From an uncultured Rhizobiaceae group bacterium (GTDB taxonomy: Bacteria > Pseudomonadota > Alphaproteobacteria > Rhizobiales > Rhizobiaceae): a DNA stretch of 64,000 bases. The notes under the pieces were generated by a model. It saw nothing but the letters and a program-made list of their open reading frames with translations, was not told the DNA's origin and ran no database searches. This document shows positions 16,914 to 25,936 of this stretch, piece after piece (within the stretch, counting starts at the first letter, position 1; each line of letters begins with the position of its first letter). Location of the stretch: positions 1 to 64,000 of the forward strand of contig CANMVS010000013.1 in assembly GCA_947501445.1 (NCBI GenBank), given 5' to 3'. The position numbers and the translations under genes were made by a program.

Positions 16914-17831
16914 TTGTCCATCACCCATCTTGTTACCCATTCCGGCGGCTTCCATGCGGATGAATTGCTGTCTTCTGTGGTGCTTACACGCATTTTCCCC
17001 CAGGCTGAACTCAGACGCAGCCGCGAACGGCAATGGCTTGTGCCCTCACCTGACAGGATCATCTTCGATGTGGGCGGTGATTTTAATGCCGGTTCGCAGA
17101 TTTTTGACCACCATCAGCGCCCCGGTCCGCTGCGCGATGATGGTCAACCGTTCAGCTCATTTGGTTTGATCTGGGCCCAGTACGGACGAACATATCTGGC
17201 AGCGATGGATGTGCCTGCGCGGGACATTGAGGCAATCCATGCGGCTTTTGACAAAAAATTCGTGCTGCCGGTCGACCTTTTGGACAATGGCGCAGTTGAG
17301 CCCTCTGCAGCGGGCCCGTTTTCCAACCTGTCCTTGCCAGCGCTTTTTGCAAGTCTGAAACCTGTGTTCGACGATCCGTCACCAACCGCCGACGATGACG
17401 CCTTTTTTGCAGCATTACCCATCGCGCGCGTATTTGTTGAGGCCTTTATTCGCGATCTTGCGGCAACTGCCCGTGCGCAAAGCATCGTGCTGGAGGCGAT
17501 TGCCAAAGCAGGCGCATCGCCCATCCTCGAGTTGCCCATGGGCATGCCCTACCGCTCTGCCCTTGACCAATCACAGGCCAATCACCTGCTGTTCGTGGTC
17601 CATCCGCGTGGCGACGACTGGACACTTAATGGTATCAAATTATCAGATGAGACCTTTGATCAACGCGCTGATCTGCCCGCTGCCTGGGCAGGCCTGTCCG
17701 ATGAAGCGCTGGAAGAGGTCAGCGGCGTCAAAGGCGCCAAATTCTGCCACAACGCCCGCTTTATTGCCGTTGCCAGTTCACGCGAGGCGATCCTGCAGAT
17801 GGCCGAACTTGCTGTGAATGCCTATCGATAG
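16914..17831 (+). CDS. MYG1 family protein (DHH-like phosphoesterase/exonuclease)
   Basis: A 305-residue MYG1/GAMM1-like protein. Conserved motifs are THSGGFHADE near the N-terminus, IIFDVGGDFN with IFDHHQ (DHH-like metal site), and the C-terminal GAKFCHNARFIAVASS. The eukaryotic homologue is a 3'-5' exoribonuclease; the role of bacterial members is less clear. I chose TTG at 16914 because GGAG lies 7 bases upstream and the sequence then begins directly with the conserved SITHLVTHSGG; a TTG 8 codons earlier lacks such a site. It stands alone, followed by a hairpin repeat. Confidence 0.85.
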   Translation: MSITHLVTHSGGFHADELLSSVVLTRIFPQAELRRSRERQWLVPSPDRIIFDVGGDFNAGSQIFDHHQRPGPLRDDGQPFSSFGLIWAQYGRTYLAAMDVPARDIEAIHAAFDKKFVLPVDLLDNGAVEPSAAGPFSNLSLPALFASLKPVFDDPSPTADDDAFFAALPIARVFVEAFIRDLAATARAQSIVLEAIAKAGASPILELPMGMPYRSALDQSQANHLLFVVHPRGDDWTLNGIKLSDETFDQRADLPAAWAGLSDEALEEVSGVKGAKFCHNARFIAVASSREAILQMAELAVNAYR

Positions 17832-17843
17832 AGGAATTTTGGA

Positions 17844-17890
17844 GCAATTCAGGTTTAGACGGAAATGGTAAAACCTGAATGCATCAACAA
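17844..17890 (+). repeat. Dispersed intergenic repeat, module A only (copy a)
   Basis: ATTCAGGTTT at 17847-17856 pairs with AAACCTGAAT at 17871-17880, followed by GCATCAAC. This is the first hairpin module of a family also found at 25838, 35987, 42004, 45414 and 51724. It lies 12 bases past the MYG1-like gene, where it could end or protect the transcript. Confidence 0.75.
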
Positions 17891-18064
17891 ACGCTTTGGG
17901 CCTTTGTCGTCAGCTTTGATTTTAAACCGGAATTGCCGGGCGCATTGCGATTTGTTGTGCGTCGGAGCTATTGTGTTATTCTCGATAAATTACAGAATGC
18001 ATGCATGTGCCAATCATATGATCATGCTCAATAACCAGACCACCCAAAACATCCGGAAGAAAAT

Positions 18065-18604
18065 ATGAAGATCTCGCCCGAACTGCTGGATACGTTTCTG
18101 CAACTGGGTGAAATCAGGAAATTCACCAGGAAATTCACACTTCTGCGCGAAGGGGAAGTGAGCAGACACGCATACTTCGTGGAATCTGGAAGTATCCGCC
18201 TTTGGTACAACAATGACGGTGCGGATATTTCGGTGAAGTTTTTTCTACCCGGAGAGCTTTGTGCATCAATGGATAGTTTCTATCATGAAGCGCCCAGCAA
18301 ATACGAACTGGAGACAATCACACCCTGTGTCTTGCGTGTTGCCACCAAGCCCGAGATTCTACAAAAAATGGCAGAAATGCCTGGGTTTGATGACTATATC
18401 TCCTCCGTCATGGTTCATTGCATGGCAGATTATCAGGATCTTTTCGTAGGTCGGATCGGGAAACCACCGGCAGATCGCTATCGGGCGTTGTTAAAAGACG
18501 ACCCCGAAATCCTGAACATCGTCCCACTGCACTACATCGCGTCCTATCTCGGGATCACGCCGGTGTCTCTCAGCAGAATTCGAAGGAAAACCCAACTTTC
18601 TTAA
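18065..18604 (+). CDS. Crp/Fnr-family transcriptional regulator
   Basis: A 179-residue regulator with an N-terminal cyclic-nucleotide-binding-type beta barrel (about 20-115: LLREGEVSRHAYFVESGSIRL, KFFLPGELCASMDSF) and a C-terminal helix-turn-helix ending HYIASYLGITPVSLSRIRRK. The arginine and glutamate pattern of true cAMP receptors is not evident, and there is no N-terminal cysteine cluster for an FNR-type iron-sulfur centre, so the signal is unknown. Members with this short C-terminus are common next to small stress or catabolic genes. It is followed by a strong terminator, so it is monocistronic. Confidence 0.85.
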   Translation: MKISPELLDTFLQLGEIRKFTRKFTLLREGEVSRHAYFVESGSIRLWYNNDGADISVKFFLPGELCASMDSFYHEAPSKYELETITPCVLRVATKPEILQKMAEMPGFDDYISSVMVHCMADYQDLFVGRIGKPPADRYRALLKDDPEILNIVPLHYIASYLGITPVSLSRIRRKTQLS

Positions 18605-18657
18605 CAAAGGTTAAGGCGGTAACTTCTTCACATTTGTAACCTTGCTTCAGATCCCGT

Positions 18658-18686
18658 GTGGCGTTCGAATTGAACGCCACGTTTTT
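18658..18686 (+). terminator. Rho-independent terminator after the Crp/Fnr-type gene
   Basis: Nine-base stem GTGGCGTTC / GAACGCCAC with a 5-base loop, followed directly by GTTTTTATT. It closes the regulator transcript 54 bases after its stop codon and separates it from the membrane protein gene at 18721. Confidence 0.85.
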
Positions 18687-18720
18687 ATTCTGACTGCAGA
18701 AAAGGTTACATGGGTGAGAA

Positions 18721-19134
18721 ATGACAGACCGTAGAATTCTGGCGGGCCGTGCCCTGCTGGTCCTTGGCATCGCAGGTGGCTTTACCAGCGTCTGGTTCAC
18801 ACTTGCATTTACGTGGAACCCACTTTTTGAGGCCGTCAATCTGCCTGACGGACCAACCCATTCCAACTATCACGCCTTCCGGGGTGCCATGTTGGCTTTT
18901 CCGGTAAATCTTCTGTTGATTTGGGTCGGCATCAAGGGTGCCGCGGTCAAATCGGAGACATGGGGGATCGTGACGTTTCTGGCGGTGTTCTACTACCTCG
19001 GCTGGTGGATTGCATGGCCGATCTGGGGATATCACGCACCTTCGTTGGCCGCAGAACTGAACCACGTCTTTGGAACCGTTGGCGGTCTGGGTGCCCTGTA
19101 TTTCCTCCGCCCCCAACGCGCTGCCGGAAACTGA
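18721..19134 (+). CDS. Small four-helix membrane protein of unknown function
   Basis: A 137-residue protein with four hydrophobic segments at about 8-30, 52-75, 82-102 and 113-130, so an inner membrane protein. Aromatic-rich stretches (TSVWFTLAFTWNP and VFYYLGWWIAWPIWGYHAP) stand out. It carries no catalytic motif that I recognise. It lies downstream of the Crp/Fnr-type gene but behind a terminator and probably has its own promoter; control by that regulator is possible. Confidence 0.7.
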   Translation: MTDRRILAGRALLVLGIAGGFTSVWFTLAFTWNPLFEAVNLPDGPTHSNYHAFRGAMLAFPVNLLLIWVGIKGAAVKSETWGIVTFLAVFYYLGWWIAWPIWGYHAPSLAAELNHVFGTVGGLGALYFLRPQRAAGN

Positions 19135-19213
19135 CATGTCCTCTACCGGGTTGTTTTGACGCGACCTGGCACGCCCAAAGTCTGCTAATCGGATCGAATT
19201 ACAATCGCCGATT

Positions 19214-19636
19214 TCAAGGCAACCTCCATTTTGGTGGAGCGTATTTCTTCCAGGTTTCCTTCACATCGGACTCCAGATCATCCCAGATATGTGAAGGTAG
19301 TTTGCCACTCCTCTTATCCTGAATTTTATGTTTCGTACCAGCGTGCAAGTACCACCAAAACACCACCAACCCACTCTTGGTTTCAATAAACTCCATCCAA
19401 CCTTCAGCTATCAGGTCATTAGACAAATCATAAACAGCTATGCCGGAAAAATTCTCGATTTCCCCATCATGATATGAAGCCCTATGACCTTCCACGCAGC
19501 TTTCAGACCAGTCAAATACTACATCCTTACAACCGAATTCATGTCCACCAAACGCATAAACATTGAGATCGACCACCAATTGGAATTCTACAAATTCGCG
19601 CAGTTCCGGTCCCATGCAATTTGAAAACCCTAACAT
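19214..19636 (-). CDS. Hypothetical protein
   Basis: About 140 residues, not recognised. It is soluble and rich in Trp and acidic residues (FDWSESCVEGHRASYHDGEIENFSG and WMEFIETKSGLVVFWWYLHAG), the latter suggesting beta strands of a small immunity-like or SUKH/Imm-type fold, though I cannot assign it. I start at 19636 (MLGFSNCMGPELREF), where GGA lies 7 bases upstream; the frame stays open to 19735. The area is more AT-rich than its neighbours and the genes on both sides are orphans, which suggests transfer. Confidence 0.55.
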   Translation of the reverse strand: MLGFSNCMGPELREFVEFQLVVDLNVYAFGGHEFGCKDVVFDWSESCVEGHRASYHDGEIENFSGIAVYDLSNDLIAEGWMEFIETKSGLVVFWWYLHAGTKHKIQDKRSGKLPSHIWDDLESDVKETWKKYAPPKWRLP

Positions 19637-19877
19637 TTTATTCCGCTTATTTGATGTAGCCAAGCTTCGTTTCCTTTGAGAGTGGGCAGGTTCGGCGTGA
19701 CATTGATTTCGCAACCGCTCAAATGCAACCGACATAGATGAACTTGACGACAGATAAACGGTTGGAGCGGGCTTTTAACACTATTACCATAGGTGCCGCC
19801 CCAGACTCGCGCCCATGTTTTCAGAGTGGCCAATCCTGCCATTGCGAGAACAATGCTTCAAATGTTAACAACAATGC

Positions 19878-20513
19878 ATGCGTAAAAAGCCCGATTATTT
19901 CAATTCAAGTGACAAACATTTTCAGGCTTATCTTGAGTTCACTCGCCTTGGGCTTCGTGGGAAAGCGAAAGTAGCAATAACTGCACTCATTGCAGCCTTA
20001 CCATCTCTGGGTGACAAGAAGAACTGGACAAGAGAACACCTGGAGCAACTTCCCAGGAATGGCAAGGGACAAATTCAACACAATATCTACAGTCGGATCG
20101 TGTTTCCCGCCTTGCAAGCAGGTATTGAACAAGGCGAGCCCAAAGCTTTCTATCTCTTGGCAACTACCTGGCAAAATGTGTGTTCAACTGGGGAGGCAGC
20201 TGACATAGTCAAAAGCTGGTCGCAAATTGAACTGTACAAACGCGCTATCGATGGCGAACCGGATTGCAGCAGATACAAGATGTCATTGCTCGATTTGCTT
20301 ATCAAAAATTTTGACTTTCTCGATCACGAATGGCCCTCAGGAATCCTAGTTGATCACCGATATGCCTCTGCAGAATTGGACCAAATCAAAGAGGAAATTG
20401 ATTTGGCAAGGTTACTGGATGTTGAGGGTCACCATACCGGTCGCCTGGACATTTTTTCAACTAGGATTGACATTTATCTGGAGCACATCAAGTCTAGCAC
20501 AATCGGGCCTTGA
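19878..20513 (+). CDS. Hypothetical protein
   Basis: A 211-residue soluble protein, not recognised. It starts MRKKPDYFNSSDKHFQAYLEFTRLGLRGKAK and is mostly helical, with segments such as KVAITALIAALPSLGDKK and KAFYLLATTWQNVCSTGEAADIV. No signal peptide or membrane segment is present. It is read divergently from the orphan at 19636 in an AT-rich patch. The two could form a pair (for example a toxin or immunity relic), but nothing in the sequence proves this. The upstream region has no strong ribosome binding site, so the start is uncertain. Confidence 0.5.
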   Translation: MRKKPDYFNSSDKHFQAYLEFTRLGLRGKAKVAITALIAALPSLGDKKNWTREHLEQLPRNGKGQIQHNIYSRIVFPALQAGIEQGEPKAFYLLATTWQNVCSTGEAADIVKSWSQIELYKRAIDGEPDCSRYKMSLLDLLIKNFDFLDHEWPSGILVDHRYASAELDQIKEEIDLARLLDVEGHHTGRLDIFSTRIDIYLEHIKSSTIGP

Positions 20514-20717
20514 GGACTCCAGGCACCACTTGAGCCTATGTAATATTGGAAATCTGCGATGCGGTTTTGAACAACACCACGTCGCGGATTGCACTGAGTT
20601 TTGTTGCTGTGGGGTGGCGTTGATTGTGTTTAAAGAATGAATGCTTTGCAAGGCCGAACAACCATAGCCGCACCTGCAGATTGGCCGTGAGCGGTTTCCA
20701 AGGCCACAAACGCAAAA

Positions 20718-21413
20718 TTATTCCGCACGCGGCTTTCTTCGCGCGCCCCAAAGATAACCGTTTGCGCCGAAATAGAATACGGCAAAAAAACTGACAATCC
20801 AGACAATGGAAAGTATGAGTTCGACAAATTTATCCAGGTTGACGCATTCATCGTACAGAAAACATTTGTTTGATAGAAAAAAATAACGGGCGAAAGCGAA
20901 GGCGAAAACAATGGCAACCAGATACAGGACAATGAACAACACTCGGCGAAGTCTTGATGGATATATGAATGCGTTGTCCACCTGTTTTCTTTCAGGCAGC
21001 CTGTCTGCTTTTGAGTAACGTTCAGGGTGTCGCAGAACCACCACCGATTTAACCGCCATGTCGTGAACGGCCTGGTGATTCCGTGTGATCAGGATCGATA
21101 CCAGTGAATAAATCCCCAAAGTGAACTTCACCAGGAACCGGGCAATTGCTTTGACGATATTAAGCCTCCGACCAGTCTTTGCATCCTCCACCTTCAGATT
21201 TCTCAGATAGTGACCGATGGTTGACCCTGTGAGACTGACCAACCCGGGTTCAAACGCCAAAATGACCAGTGTGACAAACGATACTTTTGCGTAAGCAGGT
21301 ATGTCAAACCTGGCGATGAACAGGCCTGATGCAAAGAACAAAACCAATGTGATGAAAGAATCTAGAATGGCCGCCTGAAGCCTTAACTGAAATCTCGGAA
21401 AATGCCTGCTCAT
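20718..21413 (-). CDS. RDD family membrane protein
   Basis: A 231-residue inner membrane protein with an RDD-type domain. The first helix has AAILDSFITLVLFFASG (the D of the RDD signature), and a second pair of helices frames STIGHYLRNLKVEDAKTGRRLN and ARFLVKFTLGIYSLV. The middle loop NHQAVHDMAVKSVVV is the typical RDD end motif, and two further helices follow (about 162-182 and 195-215). RDD proteins are thought to work in transport; some act as sodium-proton antiporters. Monocistronic, between two orphan genes. Confidence 0.78.
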   Translation of the reverse strand: MSRHFPRFQLRLQAAILDSFITLVLFFASGLFIARFDIPAYAKVSFVTLVILAFEPGLVSLTGSTIGHYLRNLKVEDAKTGRRLNIVKAIARFLVKFTLGIYSLVSILITRNHQAVHDMAVKSVVVLRHPERYSKADRLPERKQVDNAFIYPSRLRRVLFIVLYLVAIVFAFAFARYFFLSNKCFLYDECVNLDKFVELILSIVWIVSFFAVFYFGANGYLWGARRKPRAE

Positions 21414-21632
21414 CTGAGACTGGTACCCTCCGATGGCATCACTTTATGCTGTGATGTTGGCATATTGATTGCCTTTTTCCTGGATCATATCTCTTGAGAC
21501 CCGTCTCTGACGGATTGTCCGGAACCTAGCAACATTGGGGGAGATTTCAATAAGCGACCGAGCGATCTTTGCCGCAGCTCATGTTTGATGATATTTAGTG
21601 AAAAACCAGCATAAATAGACCGGGTTACTACC

Positions 21633-22004
21633 ATGCGGCATGCAAGTCATTGGCGAGAAAAGCTTAACCAAGAGATGCCACTGCCAAGAGAATTTCGGCT
21701 TTCACGCTCCCGGATAATGTATATTGAAGAAAAATCCGAAGGACTGGAAGGCGACGCTGTGATTGGCAGAGTTTTCTTTTCAAAATCTGGAAAGACGCTC
21801 TATTACAAAGGTCTGAAATTTCAAAGTCTCAGGGGGGCGGGCTTCAAAGCCAATTACTTTGAAATTAATAGTGGCGATTTTTATTGGATTTCCGGGCCGC
21901 GAAAAGATCAAAATGACCGACTCTATGGTGGAAACCGGGGCGTTTGCATTGATGACGATGTGCGATCAGAATATTCGGAATTGCTCGGAGTGACAAACGC
22001 CTGA
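21633..22004 (+). CDS. Conserved hypothetical protein
   Basis: A 123-residue soluble protein of a widespread but uncharacterised family sometimes mislabelled as 1-deoxy-D-xylulose-5-phosphate synthase. Recognisable parts are GDAVIGRVFFSKSGKTLYYKGLKF, LRGAGFKANYFEINSGDFYWISGPRK and DRLYGGNRGVCIDDDVRSEY. The length and the GFKANY..YWISGP core fit the family. No active-site proposal can be made. It has its own short upstream region and faces away from the RDD gene. Confidence 0.72.
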   Translation: MRHASHWREKLNQEMPLPREFRLSRSRIMYIEEKSEGLEGDAVIGRVFFSKSGKTLYYKGLKFQSLRGAGFKANYFEINSGDFYWISGPRKDQNDRLYGGNRGVCIDDDVRSEYSELLGVTNA

Positions 22005-22120
22005 CACATACAAGATGGAAAGTAGCCAAATGACCGGATATCATCGCTGCCCTGACGCCTTCATGCCAGCCATTAGCAGCCCGGCAGACAATACTTTCCT
22101 GACCAGTCTTGAGCCCTGCC

Positions 22121-23209
22121 CTAACTGCTCTGGCGCGAGACGGGCAGCGTTGGCACGTGAATGCTTATGGGTGTCTCACCCTCAGCAGATGGCGTGTCCA
22201 GCAGGCGGATGATCAGCTGGGCAGCCTCGCGTCCAATGGCTTCGGGATCGACAACGACGGTTGAAATTGACGGTGCTGCGAAGCGCGATACCTCGAAATT
22301 ACCAAAGCCGACAACGGCAATATCCTGCGGGATTCTGTATCCATTGGAGAGCAGATGGCTTTGAACGCCAAAGGCCGGGAGGTCGGAGACGCACAGGATG
22401 CAGGTGGTATCGGGAAATTGTACCAGCACATGCGGAGCTGCCTGTGCGCCCACCTCGATGGACAGGGGTGGCGCGCCAAAGCGCACCAGACGGTCGGCAT
22501 CCAGCCCATTGTCGCCCATTGCATCGACAAACCCTCTACGGCGTTCCGCGCCACGGGTCCATTCATCGTTTTTTTCACCCAGAAAGGTGATCTTTTCATA
22601 GCCCTGCGCAATCAGCTGGACAGTCATTTCGTAAACCGCGTCCCGGTTTGAAAATCCAACACTGTGCCTGATGGGTTCCTGCGGTATCTCCCAGATTTCA
22701 ACCACGGGAATATCGGCGCTGCGCAGGAGTGAGCGGGTTCGCTCGGTGTGCCCGTCATAGGAAAGCACAATGGCCTCCGGCCTGCGGCGCAGCATCATTT
22801 CGACCATTTTTTCCTCACGGTCGACCGAATAATCGGTGTGCCCCAGCAATATCTGCAGACCAACCGTTTCCAGTTCTTCGGTCAGGCTTTGAACCGTCTG
22901 CGCGTGGTGAAGGTTGTTGAGCGACGGCAGCAGGGCTGCGACGAAACCGGTTTTTCGGGTCGACAGGCTTCCAGCCATCTGATCGGGCACAAAATTCATG
23001 TCCCTGACGATCTGGAGAATGCGCTGGCGGGTTTCGTCGGCAATCGGGCTGTCTGATTTCATGGCGCGTGAAACCGTCATGCGCGATACGCCGGCAGCCT
23101 TGGCGACATCGCGCATTGTCACTTCGTTTTTGCGTTCCCTGGACCCGGCCAATCGATACGTCCCTGATCGTGTTGTAGCATTTGCATTGCTTCCAGATGA
23201 GCGCGCCAT
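22121..23209 (-). CDS. LacI-family transcriptional regulator
   Basis: A 362-residue LacI/GalR-type repressor. The helix-turn-helix is at about 31-55 (TMRDVAKAAGVSRMTVSRAMKS), followed by the hinge DMNFVPDQMAGSLSTRKTGF and a periplasmic-binding-protein-like sensor domain with VGFSNRDAVYEMTVQLIAQGYEKI and IAVVGFGNFEVSRFAAPSIS. An unusual basic, glycine/serine-rich extension of about 30 residues precedes the DNA-binding domain. The pattern resembles GntR(gluconate)-type LacI members. No sugar gene is adjacent, so the target is unknown; the DUF2855 gene just upstream is read in the same direction. Confidence 0.88.
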   Translation of the reverse strand: MARSSGSNANATTRSGTYRLAGSRERKNEVTMRDVAKAAGVSRMTVSRAMKSDSPIADETRQRILQIVRDMNFVPDQMAGSLSTRKTGFVAALLPSLNNLHHAQTVQSLTEELETVGLQILLGHTDYSVDREEKMVEMMLRRRPEAIVLSYDGHTERTRSLLRSADIPVVEIWEIPQEPIRHSVGFSNRDAVYEMTVQLIAQGYEKITFLGEKNDEWTRGAERRRGFVDAMGDNGLDADRLVRFGAPPLSIEVGAQAAPHVLVQFPDTTCILCVSDLPAFGVQSHLLSNGYRIPQDIAVVGFGNFEVSRFAAPSISTVVVDPEAIGREAAQLIIRLLDTPSAEGETPISIHVPTLPVSRQSS

Positions 23210-23297
23210 CGAACACTCAGCCTGTTACCGGTCACAATAGCATAGTCACCGCGGCACAATAGCCCAAAGTTGAAACTTTCAGCTTTTGCAGCGAGGC

Positions 23298-24389
23298 TTA
23301 ATCAAGCGTGATGACCAGCCCGCTGTGCGGCGAAATCAGGCCGCTGCGCAGATCCTGAAAAACCGGCTGCGTTGCTGCAAGGCCTGAGACTTTGTCCATA
23401 TTCAGCCACGCGCGGCTGCGCTCAGCGGCTGAATGCCAGAATGCATTGGCCTTTTTCTCAAATACGCCCGGGCCCCATTCCTTTGTGCGCTTTTGAATAT
23501 GACCGGGAGCAAAAAACATTGCGCTGCGCTCACGGATGAAACCGGCACCCATCTTGTTGTCCGACCAATGGGTGACGCCGACATTGGAGCAATAGCGCAT
23601 ATTGTCACCCAGATGTGCATGAAGGTCTGACAGCATGCTGCCTGAGCCCGACATATCGATGATGACACTGGCTTGCCCGGCATCAATCGACTTCAGATCA
23701 TCATAAGAATAAACATCATCATAAAGGCCAAGAGCCTTAACGCGCTGCAGATTGCCTGCTGATGTCAAACCAATGCTTATAGGCGCGTTGGCATCATCTG
23801 CCAGCGCATAGGCCAGACCCAGGGCCGTTTTACTTGATGCACTGGCAATAATGACCTGCCTTGCACCGAACCAATCGTTGTCGACAAGGAAATCATGCAG
23901 GCAAAAGGATGTGGCGTAGAGCGGATGCAGGACCATGCGCTCATTGTCCATGGATTGGTCATAACCGGGTTGGAAATCGACACGCTGGTAGCCATTGTAA
24001 ACGGGCGGCAATTGCGAGCGGTGCGCCGCACCGTCGATCAGCCGGCCGTTGGTAATTTTCTCCGGCTTCATGACCAGATGGGAGGCCATTGGAAAATAGC
24101 CGTAGAGACGCTCGGTGCGCCGAAGCTCGGGCACATTGGACTGGATGATCTCGGCAAAACCCCACACAGGAATAAGCCCCCATCCACCGTCCGCATTGTC
24201 AAACGGCGGAAAGAAGTTCCAATAGCCAATGCGCTCACCCACAACCCCATAGGTGACGTTATTTGCCGTCAGGGCAAAACGCTCCACCCGGACGAGAATT
24301 TCACCCTCACCCGGAACTGGCAACGCTTCATCAACAAGCCGGGTGGTTGAAAGATCGTCCTTGCGGACCTGCAACTGCTGAAGCGTCAT
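23298..24389 (-). CDS. DUF2855 family protein (dehydrogenase-like)
   Basis: A 363-residue protein of the DUF2855 family, distantly related to zinc-free medium-chain alcohol dehydrogenases. The N-terminal part shows LVRVERFALTANNVTYGVVGERIGYWNFFP, typical of this family, then WGFAEIIQSNVPELRRTERLYGYFPM. The mid part ARQVIIASASSKTALGLAYAL corresponds to the nucleotide-binding turn. The reaction is not established. It precedes the LacI-type gene by 88 bp on the same strand, so the two may share a transcript. Confidence 0.82.
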   Translation of the reverse strand: MTLQQLQVRKDDLSTTRLVDEALPVPGEGEILVRVERFALTANNVTYGVVGERIGYWNFFPPFDNADGGWGLIPVWGFAEIIQSNVPELRRTERLYGYFPMASHLVMKPEKITNGRLIDGAAHRSQLPPVYNGYQRVDFQPGYDQSMDNERMVLHPLYATSFCLHDFLVDNDWFGARQVIIASASSKTALGLAYALADDANAPISIGLTSAGNLQRVKALGLYDDVYSYDDLKSIDAGQASVIIDMSGSGSMLSDLHAHLGDNMRYCSNVGVTHWSDNKMGAGFIRERSAMFFAPGHIQKRTKEWGPGVFEKKANAFWHSAAERSRAWLNMDKVSGLAATQPVFQDLRSGLISPHSGLVITLD

Positions 24390-24598
24390 CGTGCTACCCT
24401 TGTTTCAGTTTACCGCAACCTGCCGGCTACGGTTTAATCTGCCACCAAACAAACAACACTTGTGTTCAACACACAACTGCCCGTTTTGAGTGCTGCACAT
24501 GAAACCCATGCAAATTTTCAGTGGCAGGCGGTCTTGAACCAAAAATGACACCAGTTGCAGTCTGCAAAAATCAATCCGGCAATACCGCAACAGGCCAT

Positions 24599-25525
24599 TC
24601 AGGGGCGCATCTCCAGGTCATATTGTTGCTGCGACCGGGAGGCTTCAGCCTTGATCCAATCGTGGAAACCGGCAACCCGCGGTCGTGTTTGCGCGCCTTG
24701 CGGGCAAACGAGATAATAGGCTGAATCAGCCGGAAAATGCACATCAAACAGACGCACCAGACCAACCGTACTCAAGCCACCATCCACATGTGCGCTGCGC
24801 ACAAGGGCTACGCCCTGTCCAGCTATGGCTGCCTGCAGGGCCATATTTGAGTTGGGAAAACGCGAGCCCTGATCGTGTGGCAGGTCCGGTACACCAGCGG
24901 CTGCGAACCAGGCGCCCCAGCCCGGGTCCTTGATTTCATCATGGCGCAGCAGCAGGGGAAAGCGTATCAGATCCGCTGGATGCGTCGGCATTCCGAGGCG
25001 GTTGACCAGTTGCTCGCTGCACACCGGGAAAACATACTCGCGTAGCAACAGGCTGCTATAAAGTCCGGGGAAATCGCCACTGCCCAACCGAATCGCCAGG
25101 TCCACATCCTCGGTTGCGAAATTGACCAGATGATCCGTCGTGGAAATCCATACGTCGATCTCGGGGTGACACGCGCGGAAATCATTGAGTCGTGGCACCA
25201 GCCAGGTCAGGGTAAAGGATTCCAGCGCGCTGATCTTGAGCGCACCCCTTGTTTCCTCAACCCGCAATTCCTCCAGGGTTGCTGACAATCGCGCGAAGAA
25301 ATCGCTGGCGATGGGCGCCACCGCTGCACCGCTCCTGGTCAACGCAAGTGGCCGCGTGTTGCGTGCGAAAAGTTCAAACCCCCAGAGTTCCTCCAGATGA
25401 CGAATTTGATGACTGATCGCGCTTTGCGTTACATTTAACTCGGCAGCGGCACGTGTGAAACTACCGTGGCGGGCAGCGGCTTCAAGCGCTCGTAACGCTG
25501 CAAGTGGCGGAAGGTGATGCGGCAT
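24599..25525 (-). CDS. LysR-family regulator, GcvA-like
   Basis: A 308-residue LysR-type regulator whose N-terminus has the GcvA-like pattern LPPLAALRALEAAARHGSFTRAAAELNVTQSAISHQIRHLEE (helix-turn-helix about residues 7-48). The effector domain spans about 95-295. It is separated from the DUF2855 gene by about 210 bp on the same strand, and its target cannot be deduced. Upstream, a region with AT-rich sequence separates it from a small ORF on the other strand. Confidence 0.9.
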   Translation of the reverse strand: MPHHLPPLAALRALEAAARHGSFTRAAAELNVTQSAISHQIRHLEELWGFELFARNTRPLALTRSGAAVAPIASDFFARLSATLEELRVEETRGALKISALESFTLTWLVPRLNDFRACHPEIDVWISTTDHLVNFATEDVDLAIRLGSGDFPGLYSSLLLREYVFPVCSEQLVNRLGMPTHPADLIRFPLLLRHDEIKDPGWGAWFAAAGVPDLPHDQGSRFPNSNMALQAAIAGQGVALVRSAHVDGGLSTVGLVRLFDVHFPADSAYYLVCPQGAQTRPRVAGFHDWIKAEASRSQQQYDLEMRP

Positions 25526-25658
25526 ATTAACATGAATGATAACTCATACTAGTTATGAGAACAACTCTTTTGAAAATATGCAGATTTCACATTAAACTCC
25601 AATGTATTACATGAGGCAAATTCATGAAATTAATGCCTATTGTGGAGTTGAAGAAACC

Positions 25659-25820
25659 ATGGACCCTCGAATTGGGCGGCCAATAATCCGAGACCGTTGG
25701 GGCGAACCGGTTGACGGTCAACCATCTGATCTTGAACGCTCAGAACCTATGCAGTGGTACCGATACTTAATCCATCTGGTTTTGGGGCCATTCATGAGAT
25801 TAAGACGCCATAAAAAATAG
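25659..25820 (+). CDS. Possible small protein of 53 residues
   Basis: A short frame beginning MDPRIGRPIIRDRWGEPVDG, with GGAG about 11 bases upstream, and ending with a hydrophobic patch (WYRYLIHLVLGPFMRL) and a basic tail RRHKK. It could be a small membrane-associated protein; an extended start at 25602 is also open. No homologue comes to mind. The coding-like first half and the ending in a plausible amphipathic helix give it modest support. Confidence 0.4.
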   Translation: MDPRIGRPIIRDRWGEPVDGQPSDLERSEPMQWYRYLIHLVLGPFMRLRRHKK

Positions 25821-25837
25821 AAGTTGCATCAGGGTCT

Positions 25838-25936
25838 GTTGAGGCTCGGGTTTTGGCGGAATCGACAAAACCTGAGCCTCAACAATATTGGAGACCGGCA
25901 CCGTTGTCCTGATGCTGACAAAACGTGAAACGGTCT
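25838..25936 (+). repeat. Dispersed intergenic repeat, modules A and B (copy b)
   Basis: Module A is the stem GTTGAGGCTCGGGTTTT / AAAACCTGAGCCTCAAC. A short linker with ACCGGCACCGTTGTCC follows, then half-module B (AAAACGTGAAACGGTCT). The last bases overlap the TAG stop codon of the HxlR-type gene on the other strand (25935-25937). It lies between converging genes. Confidence 0.75.

Noticed and set aside
17865-18068. 67-codon frame after the MYG1-like gene
   Set aside because: It starts within the hairpin repeat and overlaps the Crp/Fnr gene start; not coding-like.
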